A stretch of 60,531 bases of DNA, taken from the IMG/VR virus record IMGVR_UViG_3300005294_000016, positions 1-60,531 of that record. The stretch is one strand, 5' to 3'. How positions within the stretch are numbered: position 1 is the stretch's first letter; the number at the start of each line of letters is the position of its first letter. Shown here one piece after another: positions 54,240-60,531 of this stretch. Source of the stretch: a virus. The notes beneath the pieces were generated by a model, which saw only the letters and a list, made by a program, of their open reading frames with translations, had not been told where the DNA came from and made no database searches. The translations under genes were made by a program, and so were the position numbers.

Positions 54240-54395
54240 GTTCAGAAAACGAGACGACCATCACATCCAGAACCTTGACTTGATCTGGGTCCAAGGCGGA
54301 CACTGGACACTTCACCAGTGGAGCAACCCCACCCCGGTACACCAGACGCACGGGTCGGTGCCGGGGCATCCGGACCACCGGAGAGCGGAAACACG
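54240..54395. other. Non-coding gap
   Basis: 155 bp between a promoter and a terminator with no gene or clear motif that I can support. Confidence 0.5.
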
Positions 54396-54423
54396 AAGGC
54401 CCCCAGGAAACCCTGGGGGCCTT
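54396..54423. terminator. Terminator of the 58061-54428 operon
   Basis: Stem AAGGCCCCCAGG/CCTGGGGGCCTT with a 4-base loop; symmetrical, usable on both strands. Confidence 0.85.
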
Positions 54424-54427
54424 ACCC

Positions 54428-54856
54428 TTACTCGGGAACAGCAGCCCTGAACAGCGGAGTAACCTCGCGCATTCGAGCCCTGGTCTCAATGTCCTTCTGG
54501 ACCTGGGCGGCATGCTGGACCATCCGCGCCCTGTCCTCAGCTTCCTGGAACTTGCCCTCCCAGAACTCGTACACATCCTTGTACTTCTCGCGCATGGCGT
54601 AGTGCTCGGACTGGTACAGGTTCCAGTTCAGCCCAAAGAACTCCAGAATCAGCCTCTGCGGCTCCGTGGTATCCCCGATGATCGCGCCGGTCTTCGGAAC
54701 GTATCGGGCCAGGAACAGTCCACGTTCCTGGAGCCACGCCAGGAACTGGCGCAACGCATCCTCTTCAGTTGAGAGCCGCGACAGAGCCTCCATGGTCGGA
54801 TAGTCGGTGGCTACCCGTGGCTTCTCGCAACACTCGAAGATCTTCTCGTACGTCAT
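54428..54856 (-). CDS. Hypothetical protein, 142 aa
   Basis: Helical; N-terminal FECCEKPRV and a long C-terminal helix (FQEAEDRARMVQHAAQVQKD). ATGA with upstream. Unrecognised. Confidence 0.7.
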   Translation of the reverse strand: MTYEKIFECCEKPRVATDYPTMEALSRLSTEEDALRQFLAWLQERGLFLARYVPKTGAIIGDTTEPQRLILEFFGLNWNLYQSEHYAMREKYKDVYEFWEGKFQEAEDRARMVQHAAQVQKDIETRARMREVTPLFRAAVPE

Positions 54857-55056
54857 GCTCCATCGTCCTCGCCGAGCAGGAACGTGGTCGCCGGGAACGC
54901 CGTCTCCAGATGCTCCCGGAACCGCCGAACCCCGGCCGCGTTGTTGACGTACCTGCGCTTCTTCATGGCCTTCTCGAACACTTCGGACTCGGCGAGGATC
55001 AGCTCCAGCATCATCTTCTTGCCCGCGAAGTACCCGGCGTCGAAGTCTAGGCTCAC
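54853..55056 (-). CDS. Small hypothetical protein, 67 aa
   Basis: Helical and basic, MSLDFDAGYFAGKKMMLELI. ATGA junctions on both sides. Confidence 0.65.
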   Translation of the reverse strand: MSLDFDAGYFAGKKMMLELILAESEVFEKAMKKRRYVNNAAGVRRFREHLETAFPATTFLLGEDDGA

Positions 55057-55283
55057 TCGATCACCTGCTTGTAGTCGCCGTACTCGACGGTCACCTTAAC
55101 GCCCAGCGCCGACAGGATGCCGAACATCGTCGAAGCCGAGAAACCCTGGGCGCTCTGCTCCACCAGCCACATCGTGGACGCGGCAACACCGGCCTTGTCC
55201 GCAACCTCGGCCCGTGTCAGGCCCTTGGTGGTACGGACGTCGCGGATCAAGTCCGCAACGGCCTGAGTCTGTGGTGTCTTCAC
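55053..55283 (-). CDS. XRE-type HTH regulator, 76 aa
   Basis: HTH: KGLTRAEVADKAGVAASTMW (about residues 19-38) then the recognition helix and SASTMFGILSALGVKVTVEY. Typical small Cro/C1 family protein. Confidence 0.85.
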   Translation of the reverse strand: MKTPQTQAVADLIRDVRTTKGLTRAEVADKAGVAASTMWLVEQSAQGFSASTMFGILSALGVKVTVEYGDYKQVIE

Positions 55284-55816
55284 TGGAAACCTTTCAGTCT
55301 GTACTCGACCCGGCCCTGAAGGGCGCGGGCATGACGTTGGATCGTGGACAGGCGCGGATTGTCGGAGTGCTCAACCTGCCAGACGATGGTGCGCTCAACA
55401 CCCAGAGCTTCGGCAACCTGGGCGTCGGTGGTGCCGTCTTTGGTGCGCTGCGCCATCATCAGGTCCAGGACCCCGACCCCGAGAAGGTCAGGGTTGCGCT
55501 GAGCCGCCTCCCACATGACGGAGGATGCGTCGAAGTTCGTGACACGCAGGTACGGGATGGCCATGACTGCCTTGCACACGCCGATGACCGTGTTCCAGGT
55601 CCACGATCCGATCGGTTTGGTAACCGGGCGCCCCAGGTCGTACAGGGTCGTTTCGGAGATCCCGCCACTACGGGCGATCGTCTCCATCTTCAGCCCTTGG
55701 CGGCGCCGATCGTGCAGGGCTGCCCAGAGACGCATCTGGAACAGTTCCCGGTTTCGGAAGTCCAGGGCGTGCCCTTCCTCCCACCGGTTTACTCCAGCCT
55801 GCCGCTGCTCGTTCAC
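55280..55816 (-). CDS. Protein with two HTH-like regions, 178 aa
   Basis: First HTH near residues 42-62 (KMETIARSGGISETTLYDLG), second near 130-150 (TDAQVAEALGVERTIVWQVE). A two-HTH architecture suggests a regulator; ATGA coupled to the XRE gene. Confidence 0.75.
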   Translation of the reverse strand: MNEQRQAGVNRWEEGHALDFRNRELFQMRLWAALHDRRRQGLKMETIARSGGISETTLYDLGRPVTKPIGSWTWNTVIGVCKAVMAIPYLRVTNFDASSVMWEAAQRNPDLLGVGVLDLMMAQRTKDGTTDAQVAEALGVERTIVWQVEHSDNPRLSTIQRHARALQGRVEYRLKGFQ

Positions 55817-56058
55817 GCCGCAACCTCCGTGCTGCTCGGATCCTGGACACGGTGACCAGGATCAGGATCTGTCTGCGAAGGTGCTTTGGCCAGTCGGTGT
55901 CGGGCACCTTTAGATCGTTTGCGTCGAGCACGACGCTGCACCCCCCTGAGCTTGTCGCGGATCTCGGTGATGCCCGGCGACAGGCACATGATGACGAAGA
56001 TCGCGGTCGCGGAGCATGTCGTCCACGCCAGGATCTCCAGGAGATCACGGGCGCTCAT
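55813..56058 (-). CDS. Membrane protein with basic tail, 81 aa
   Basis: ATG 56058 with GGAAGGA. One transmembrane helix (LEILAWTTCSATAIFVIMCL) and a very basic tail (RRARRKRSKGARHRLAK). Confidence 0.6.
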   Translation of the reverse strand: MSARDLLEILAWTTCSATAIFVIMCLSPGITEIRDKLRGVQRRARRKRSKGARHRLAKAPSQTDPDPGHRVQDPSSTEVAA

Positions 56059-56239
56059 GGCGGTCCTTCCAGTCCTGGTATTCGGCGAGGATGTGGTCAT
56101 GGATGCGGAACGCTGCCGTGCCCATAACGGGCAGGAGCACCACGAGGACGAGGAACCACGGGCCTATGAGGACCAGCCCGCAGATGACGGCGAGGAGTCC
56201 GAACCACATCCACAGCCACACTTTGTGTTCGTCAGACAC
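56045..56239 (-). CDS. Two-pass membrane protein, 64 aa
   Basis: GTG 56239. Hydrophobic stretches VWLWMWFGLLAVICGLVLI and FLVLVVLLPVMGTAAF. Overlaps neighbours on both sides. Confidence 0.6.
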   Translation of the reverse strand: MSDEHKVWLWMWFGLLAVICGLVLIGPWFLVLVVLLPVMGTAAFRIHDHILAEYQDWKDRHERP

Positions 56240-56552
56240 GGGACTTCTCCCATTCGAAGAACCGGTATCCGGCACGCCGGAGGTTATTGATCGCCGCGAC
56301 CCGGTCTTTGCGGATCGGCGGGTCCTGGCGCTTCGGGCGCTCCATCGCCACCTTGAACCCGGCCTCATGGCCGCAGCCCTCGCACTTCCAGTAGGCGTAC
56401 AAGGGTCTGGTCATCCAGACCAGGGACTTGCGCAGCTCGTAACGCCGTCGCTCCGCCGAGTCCAGGGTGCGGAAGTTCTGGTACGAACTGTTGCCACACC
56501 TGGAACACCGCTCCGTGTGTGCCCGAGGCTGGGCTGCTGGGCTCAGGGTCAC
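56232..56552 (-). CDS. Zinc-ribbon protein, 106 aa
   Basis: GTG 56552 in a GTGA overlap. CSRCGN (residues 16-21) and CEGCGH (57-62) make a ribbon. Basic C-terminal half. Unrecognised. Confidence 0.7.
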   Translation of the reverse strand: MTLSPAAQPRAHTERCSRCGNSSYQNFRTLDSAERRRYELRKSLVWMTRPLYAYWKCEGCGHEAGFKVAMERPKRQDPPIRKDRVAAINNLRRAGYRFFEWEKSRV

Positions 56553-56677
56553 AGCGCCCACTGGGCCAGTGCCCACGCGCTCCCGACGCCGATGGCTGTG
56601 ATGCCCAGCAGCGCGATGACGATGACCAGGCACGGGGACTTGTCGTTCTCAGGCCACTTGATCTCTGACTTGCGCAC
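56549..56677 (-). CDS. 42-aa membrane microprotein
   Basis: GTG 56677 behind AGGAAG. Basic start, then one helix (LVIVIALLGITAIGVGSAWA). Confidence 0.5.
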   Translation of the reverse strand: MRKSEIKWPENDKSPCLVIVIALLGITAIGVGSAWALAQWAL

Positions 56678-56894
56678 GTTTCTGCTTCCTTTCGTATGCC
56701 TTGGTTTCCATGTAGATGATGGCGTCCATCCATCCTTCGGCGTATGCGCCGATGATGGGTTCCCGGAACACGGGCCGCTGGGCCACCTCGTTGATCGCAA
56801 GGTCGGAGGCCCGGTTGCCCATCAGTTCGGCACGTCGCTGTGCCGCCCGGACGATGACGGCTTCGGGAACGTCGAGTCGGTCCTTGGACTTCAT
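56649..56894 (-). CDS. Hypothetical protein, 81 aa
   Basis: ATG 56894 overlaps the upstream stop. Helical: PEAVIVRAAQRRAELMGNRA; acidic/basic mix. Unrecognised. Confidence 0.65.
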   Translation of the reverse strand: MKSKDRLDVPEAVIVRAAQRRAELMGNRASDLAINEVAQRPVFREPIIGAYAEGWMDAIIYMETKAYERKQKRAQVRDQVA

Positions 56895-57118
56895 GTCAGC
56901 TCCAGGACCAGCTCGGAATGTTCGTCCACCATCTGGTGGATCATGTCGTCGAGGTCCAGCGGGTCCAGGGTCGGCCACGGGTCCGTGACGACCGGTAGGC
57001 GCGTGTCCCAGACATAGTTGCCGACCTCCTTCAGGCCGGGCGTGGACAGGTAGGTCAGCAGGCCACGGTCGTCGGTGCCGTCGAGTTTCGCGAACAGTTC
57101 GGTGAAGTAGTCGGTCAC
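56891..57118 (-). CDS. Acidic hypothetical protein, 75 aa
   Basis: Acidic helical protein; ATGA overlap. MTDYFTELFAKLDGTDDRGL. Unrecognised. Confidence 0.65.
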   Translation of the reverse strand: MTDYFTELFAKLDGTDDRGLLTYLSTPGLKEVGNYVWDTRLPVVTDPWPTLDPLDLDDMIHQMVDEHSELVLELT

Positions 57119-57453
57119 GGAATCACCTCATATGACCCGGAAAGTTCGTGCTCACTCAGGGCCTTGATGTCACGACCGTTGAAGATCGCGTACTTTCCGT
57201 CATCGACGGACGTGTAGGCACTGCCGTCGTTCGGGAAGATGTTCAACTCCATGTCACCATCGAAGTCAGACTCGATCATGAAGTCGAAGTTGTTCTTGGA
57301 CAGGTAGTTGAAGAGTGCCCGGTTGGCCACCCTGCTTTCCAGGTCCACCCGGTATGCGACCAGGACGTTCCGTTCCCTCGGAATCAGCAGGGCCGCACCG
57401 GGCGCCTCCTGCTTCAACTGGGCGACGATGACGTCACGTGCGCTGGGACTCAT
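57115..57453 (-). CDS. Hypothetical alpha/beta protein, 112 aa
   Basis: Beta-rich centre FMIESDFDGDMELNIFPNDG and helical N-terminal half. Overlaps neighbour on each side. Unrecognised. Confidence 0.65.
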   Translation of the reverse strand: MSPSARDVIVAQLKQEAPGAALLIPRERNVLVAYRVDLESRVANRALFNYLSKNNFDFMIESDFDGDMELNIFPNDGSAYTSVDDGKYAIFNGRDIKALSEHELSGSYEVIP

Positions 57454-57745
57454 GTCTCTTCTCCTTCGCCATGTTCTTCAGGGCCTGGGTGATCCCGTGC
57501 TGTAGGTCGTACAGGGTCGCCGGGGCTTTCGTGGTGCGCTCGGGCATCCAGGCACTCGGGGCGCTGGTTTCCAGCATCTCCGCGATGTGCTCGAATGCCT
57601 GGGCTTGGATCTCGGCGTGACGTTGCGGGGTCAGCAGGACCCCTTCGCGGTCAAGGACTTCGGCAAGGTCGAGGCCCTTGTCTCGGGCACGGTTCGCAAG
57701 GGTCCAGAACTCGGTCCTCGCCAGTTCGCGGATCTTGTGGCTCAT
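57434..57745 (-). CDS. Hypothetical helical protein, 103 aa
   Basis: ATG 57745. Helical: SHKIRELARTEFWTLANRAR. ATGA overlap with the membrane peptide. Unrecognised. Confidence 0.65.
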   Translation of the reverse strand: MSHKIRELARTEFWTLANRARDKGLDLAEVLDREGVLLTPQRHAEIQAQAFEHIAEMLETSAPSAWMPERTTKAPATLYDLQHGITQALKNMAKEKRHESQRT

Positions 57746-57837
57746 CGGCCGCACACGAACCAAACGATGAAGCAGAACACCAGGGCTTCCACCAGATATA
57801 TGAACGCCTTCGGCCACGAGTCTTCTTCGTTGCTCAC
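57742..57837 (-). CDS. 31-aa membrane microprotein
   Basis: GTG 57837 in a GTGA overlap. Polar start, then one helix (AFIYLVEALVFCFIVWFVCG). Confidence 0.5.
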   Translation of the reverse strand: MSNEEDSWPKAFIYLVEALVFCFIVWFVCGR

Positions 57838-58061
57838 AGACCGTCTCCTAGCCCGCAGTTGCAGAGAGCCTTGTGGGTCTCCTGGTTGATGATGTAGGCG
57901 TCCCACAGACGGTGGGCGCTCATGAGTCCGGCTTCCAGGACCATGGCTCCGGCCTGGTAGATGATGGCCCGGTCGGTGTCCTGGGGGTCCTTCGGTCCGA
58001 TGCCCTCGTCCACCAGGGCATACTGCATGCGGCAGATCAGGTGCGCGGTCTGGATGTCCAC
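57834..58061 (-). CDS. Hypothetical protein, 75 aa
   Basis: GTG 58061 with GAGGAGAGA; first gene after the promoter at 58097-58127. Cysteines near the end (CNCGLGDG). Unrecognised. Confidence 0.65.
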   Translation of the reverse strand: MDIQTAHLICRMQYALVDEGIGPKDPQDTDRAIIYQAGAMVLEAGLMSAHRLWDAYIINQETHKALCNCGLGDGL

Positions 58062-58096
58062 ATCTCTCCTCAGTTCGTTTTTGAACTCCTGGAGAT

Positions 58097-58127
58097 ACAC
58101 TAACACACAATGACATCCTGGAGTCAA
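58097..58127 (-). promoter_or_regulatory. Leftward promoter, N19 family
   Basis: TTGACT, 19 bases, TAGTGT(AT), spacer with GGATGTC and GTGTGT. Drives 58061-54428. Confidence 0.75.
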
Positions 58128-58402
58128 GTCCTGCGACGGATGTCACGGGGACGCCCCGCAGACCACAGACGACCAGCGCGGATACAATACGACTCCTTCG
58201 TCCGCCTGGCCTCCTGGGCGCACAGCTCGAACACCGGACACCGAGCACACAGCTCCGCCGCATCAAGGCACAGCCAGCAGTCCGAGCTTCCGAGACGATT
58301 GTGGTGGTGGAAGTCCAGATCCCACAACGCCGGATCGTGACGGGCGCACACGGCACCCTTCAAATCGCCCAAAGTGATCACAGGCCCATGATGCCCGGAC
58401 AT
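58124..58402 (-). CDS. WhiB-type iron-sulfur regulator, 92 aa
   Basis: ATG 58402 with GGAGG further upstream. Cysteines at GAVCARHDP, CWLC, ELCARCPVFELC match the four-Cys WhiB cluster; IRAGRLW replaces the usual G[VI]WGG turn; arginine-rich end. Phage WhiB proteins control host or phage promoters with sigma-A. The motif is diverged. Confidence 0.8.
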   Translation of the reverse strand: MSGHHGPVITLGDLKGAVCARHDPALWDLDFHHHNRLGSSDCWLCLDAAELCARCPVFELCAQEARRTKESYCIRAGRLWSAGRPRDIRRRT

Positions 58403-58473
58403 GGAGAAGCCCACCACCTCCAAAGAGACAGTGGGCCTCAGAAAGCCGGGCTCCCGCCCTGAAGGATGCCAGC

Positions 58474-58686
58474 CTACAGTACGTCCGCCCACTCCCCTGA
58501 GTCGATCTTCGACTGACGGTATCTCCGCCAGTCCGAATCCTTCTTGCACACCTGCGTGCAGAACCTCTGCACCTCAGTGGTCTTCATGAACGTCGTGCCG
58601 CACCCGGCACACTGCGTCGTCCCGTACCAGCCGGGAGAACACACACACGTGCGGCACTCCCGGTGCATCCGCGCCTTGCGGGTCAT
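58474..58686 (-). CDS. Zinc-finger protein, 70 aa
   Basis: Cysteines: CRTCVC, CAGCGTTFM, FCTQVCKK; a TTFMKT/FCT pattern like phage HNH-less zinc fingers. Unrecognised subfamily. Confidence 0.7.
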   Translation of the reverse strand: MTRKARMHRECRTCVCSPGWYGTTQCAGCGTTFMKTTEVQRFCTQVCKKDSDWRRYRQSKIDSGEWADVL

Positions 58687-59030
58687 GAACCCAGCTCCTT
58701 CCGAGGCCGTATGACCTCACCCTCGATCACCAGCGGATCGGCCGTACAGGTATGGATGCCGCAGCACCCGTGCACCGTGTCCGCACACCACAGGGCTTCC
58801 TCGGCCGCAGGATGCCCAACGCCGCACGGGCACACACGTTCCATGATGCGCCGATCGTAACGCCACCTGGTGGGCCACGACTCCCACGGACCCGGCATCG
58901 GCCGGTGGATCACACACCAGTCCCCGATACAGGACCACTGGGCGTGGACCGTGAGCTTCTGGCCCACGCCCGTCGTGTAGGTCGGGCGGGAGCTGGGATC
59001 CCCGAGGATCGGCTTACCCCTGCCGACCAT
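58683..59030 (-). CDS. Cysteine-rich hypothetical protein, 115 aa
   Basis: ATGA overlap. Several cysteines (CIGDWCV, CPCGVGH, CCGIHTC) and a basic/aromatic centre. May bind metal. Confidence 0.65.
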   Translation of the reverse strand: MVGRGKPILGDPSSRPTYTTGVGQKLTVHAQWSCIGDWCVIHRPMPGPWESWPTRWRYDRRIMERVCPCGVGHPAAEEALWCADTVHGCCGIHTCTADPLVIEGEVIRPRKELGS

Positions 59031-59215
59031 CAGATCACCTGTCCCCGCTGGTTCATCTGCCGCAGGGACTCAGCGATGGCCAGCAGCGCATACGTCTGGG
59101 CTTCCGCCAACTTAGTGGAGATGATCCGGGTGTCGGCACGGTCCGGTGCCTCGTCAAGGATCTCGTATGCCGTGTTGATGCAGGCATCCACGTTGATCTT
59201 GATCGACCTAGGCAT
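59030..59215 (-). CDS. Small helical protein, 61 aa
   Basis: Helical: TKLAEAQTYALLAIAESLRQ. One-base overlap with the downstream gene. Unrecognised. Confidence 0.65.
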   Translation of the reverse strand: MPRSIKINVDACINTAYEILDEAPDRADTRIISTKLAEAQTYALLAIAESLRQMNQRGQVI

Positions 59216-59660
59216 CGCAGCCCTCCCCGGTCACCATGGTCCCGTACGGCAGCAAATCCATCGCCTCCTGGATCCGGTTCAGGGAACCGTTGATCCGCGC
59301 CAGCACCCCCAACGCCCGGAAGTCGGCGATATCCGCAAGTTCCGCGACAGCGGCACGGAAGTTCGGCATCTCCTCATGCAAAGGATGGAACAGTGTCGCC
59401 GCCTCATCGGTGCGGACGTTGATCTCGTGGGCCAGGTGCAGGACCATCGACGGCAGCGCCCCCATGGTCATCGAGAATACCGCCCGCGACAGCTCAGCAC
59501 TCAGGCGCCCCAGATCCTCCACGTCCCCGTTGTGCTGGGCGTCGTGCATCGCCAGGGCCAGGTTCGCGAAGCCGCCCACGGCTTCCTTGAACTGGTCACG
59601 GAGCATGCCCGTCGCGACATCGATGAACTGCTCGTTCTCCTGCTCACTGAACTCGCTCAC
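59208..59660 (-). CDS. Hypothetical helical protein, 150 aa
   Basis: All-helical, acidic N-terminus (MSEFSEQENEQFIDVATGML). ATGA overlap with upstream. Unrecognised. Confidence 0.7.
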   Translation of the reverse strand: MSEFSEQENEQFIDVATGMLRDQFKEAVGGFANLALAMHDAQHNGDVEDLGRLSAELSRAVFSMTMGALPSMVLHLAHEINVRTDEAATLFHPLHEEMPNFRAAVAELADIADFRALGVLARINGSLNRIQEAMDLLPYGTMVTGEGCDA

Positions 59661-59878
59661 TGCTTGGTCTCCTCATCCTCACTGTCGACCTGGTTCAGGA
59701 ACTTGTTGAAGTCGCGGGCCAGGTAGCCCGCCGTCCCCGTGAGCACGGCCGCCACGAGCACCCAGTCCCATGGGGCTGGGATCTTCGACACGGCCCAGAA
59801 TGCGACGCTGAGCAGGACGTACAGGACTGCGACGACCACGGTCGACACGGCCACACTGATGATCTTGTTCTTCACCAT
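59657..59878 (-). CDS. Two-pass membrane protein, 73 aa
   Basis: ATG 59878. Hydrophobic segments IISVAVSTVVVAVLYVLLSV and WDWVLVAAVLTGTAGYLA, acidic tail. Unrecognised. Confidence 0.65.
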   Translation of the reverse strand: MVKNKIISVAVSTVVVAVLYVLLSVAFWAVSKIPAPWDWVLVAAVLTGTAGYLARDFNKFLNQVDSEDEETKQ

Positions 59879-60189
59879 TCCACCTTCTGCTTGACCGGCT
59901 CCGGGTAGAACCGGTGTTCCAGTGCCGCCACCCATAGCGGCTTGCTGTGCTCCTGGGCAGCCCAGGTCCTGCTGACCAGCTCACCCCGACAGGATGCCGA
60001 GGTTCCGAACCCTGCGGCTGTGGACTGCTGCGCCCGCCAGAATCCGCGCTCAGGAAACCACTCGTACGTGATCTCCAGAACCTGGGGCTCGAACTCGTAG
60101 AACTTGCCGTGATCCTTGTTGCCCCACAACACCCTCTCCTTGCCGGTCACGTCGAGGGCCACGATCGTCGTGATCTTGCTGATCTTCAC
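59872..60189 (-). CDS. Hypothetical protein, 105 aa
   Basis: GTG 60189 overlaps the stop of the first gene. Beta-rich with KISKITTIVALDVTGKER. Unrecognised. Confidence 0.65.
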   Translation of the reverse strand: MKISKITTIVALDVTGKERVLWGNKDHGKFYEFEPQVLEITYEWFPERGFWRAQQSTAAGFGTSASCRGELVSRTWAAQEHSKPLWVAALEHRFYPEPVKQKVEW

Positions 60190-60488
60190 GGCGCCTCCGG
60201 ATACTCGACGACCCGCCAGTGGGTCACCGCGTCGTACCCCACGTCCGGCGTCCAACGGAAGCCGTCCACGGTCCACAGGGAACCGTCGAACCATCCGAGC
60301 CCCGTACGTCCGGACTTGGTGTGGACATACACCCACATGTGCCGGGGCGCTCCGAAGTCTCCCCGGAGCCACCCGTGCTTGAACCCGATCTCCTCCGCCA
60401 ACTCCCTCTCTCCCTCTTCACCCTTCCGGTATGCGGTGCGGATCGTCGTGCCGCACCCAACGAGAACCCTACCATCCCGATGCGACAC
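60186..60488 (-). CDS. Hypothetical early protein, 100 aa, first gene of leftward arm
   Basis: Frame opens at GTG 60488 inside repeat A', sharing 29 N-terminal residues with the 9733 protein. A TTG at 60401 follows the purine-rich ribosome site and is an alternative start. The unique part is beta/Trp-rich (WLRGDFGAPRHMWVYVHTKS). Confidence 0.65.
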   Translation of the reverse strand: MSHRDGRVLVGCGTTIRTAYRKGEEGERELAEEIGFKHGWLRGDFGAPRHMWVYVHTKSGRTGLGWFDGSLWTVDGFRWTPDVGYDAVTHWRVVEYPEAP

Positions 60489-60531
60489 TTGACTATGTGT
60501 CCTGGCTCACTTTGCCCAGGATGCCCAGGGT
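60402..60531. repeat. Inverted repeat A', right-end copy
   Basis: Exact reverse complement of 9690-9819 for 130 bases, ending precisely at the last base of the window. Carries leader and ribosome site of the leftward arm. Confidence 0.97.

Noticed and set aside
1-60531. CRISPR array
   Set aside because: Repeats found are dyads, operators or inverted copies; no regularly spaced direct repeats with unique spacers were seen.
1-60531. Window ends as cos or pac termini of a linear phage genome
   Set aside because: Terminase lies at 24 kb and both ends fall inside inverted repeats whose partners are internal, which fits a repeat-broken assembly better than packaging ends. Not excluded.

Overview
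The window reads as the near-complete genome of a tailed actinobacteriophage, most likely a siphovirus of Streptomyces or a close relative. The reasons are high-GC codon use, a WhiB-type iron-sulfur regulator, an FDxHR zinc protein, many TANNNT-N6-ATG leaderless starts, an exact copy of the Streptomyces CebR operator, and a standard terminase/portal/MuF/HK97 capsid/tail block. No integrase, recombinase, CRISPR or bacterial chromosomal gene was recognised.

Layout: (1) 1-7925, an early arm of small unknown genes: rightward 114-3117, then a small leftward pair including an HTH gene (3380-3858) amid palindromes, then a leftward operon 7812-4329. (2) 7926-9689, a regulatory hub with two convergent genes, operators and an origin-like polypyrimidine region. 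(3) 9733-12736, a rightward early operon of small proteins with a dual-specificity-type phosphatase. (4) 18209-12768, a leftward replication operon: membrane peptide, Cas4/RecB-like nuclease, SSB-like protein, small proteins, primase-polymerase/SF3 helicase. (5) 18281-19764, tRNA-Met and a short operon with dCTP deaminase. (6) 23925-19772 leftward: a tRNA cluster with several aberrant tRNAs, a nucleotidyltransferase-like protein, ThyX, and three related small proteins. (7) 23970-35529 rightward: TerL, portal, MuF, protease-like protein, capsid, major tail protein, interrupted by a small leftward block (31403-30446) with an XRE regulator. (8) 38584-35789, leftward tail fibres. (9) 38630-48595 rightward: connectors, HNH endonuclease, Acb2-like anti-CBASS protein, tail chaperones, tape measure, minor tail proteins. 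(10) 50395-48651 leftward with the endolysin, and a short rightward pair with a holin candidate. (11) 60488-51191, a long leftward early arm of small regulators, zinc proteins and membrane peptides.

The most striking architectural signal is at the ends. Bases 1-125 are an exact inverted copy of 7801-7925, and bases 60402-60531 are an exact inverted copy of 9690-9819. Both window ends therefore lie inside repeats whose internal partners flank the same 1.76-kb spacer. The simplest reading is that the real molecule maps as a circle of about 62.3 kb with two inverted copies of a 2,019-bp promoter/origin element, one of them lost in assembly; long reads would settle it. The element would drive four early operons outward and could let the two arms flip.

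The second striking signal is in the tRNA cluster: a tRNA whose 3' half lies before its 5' half (23672-23770), with matching anticodon and acceptor stems, which looks like a circularly permuted tRNA gene.
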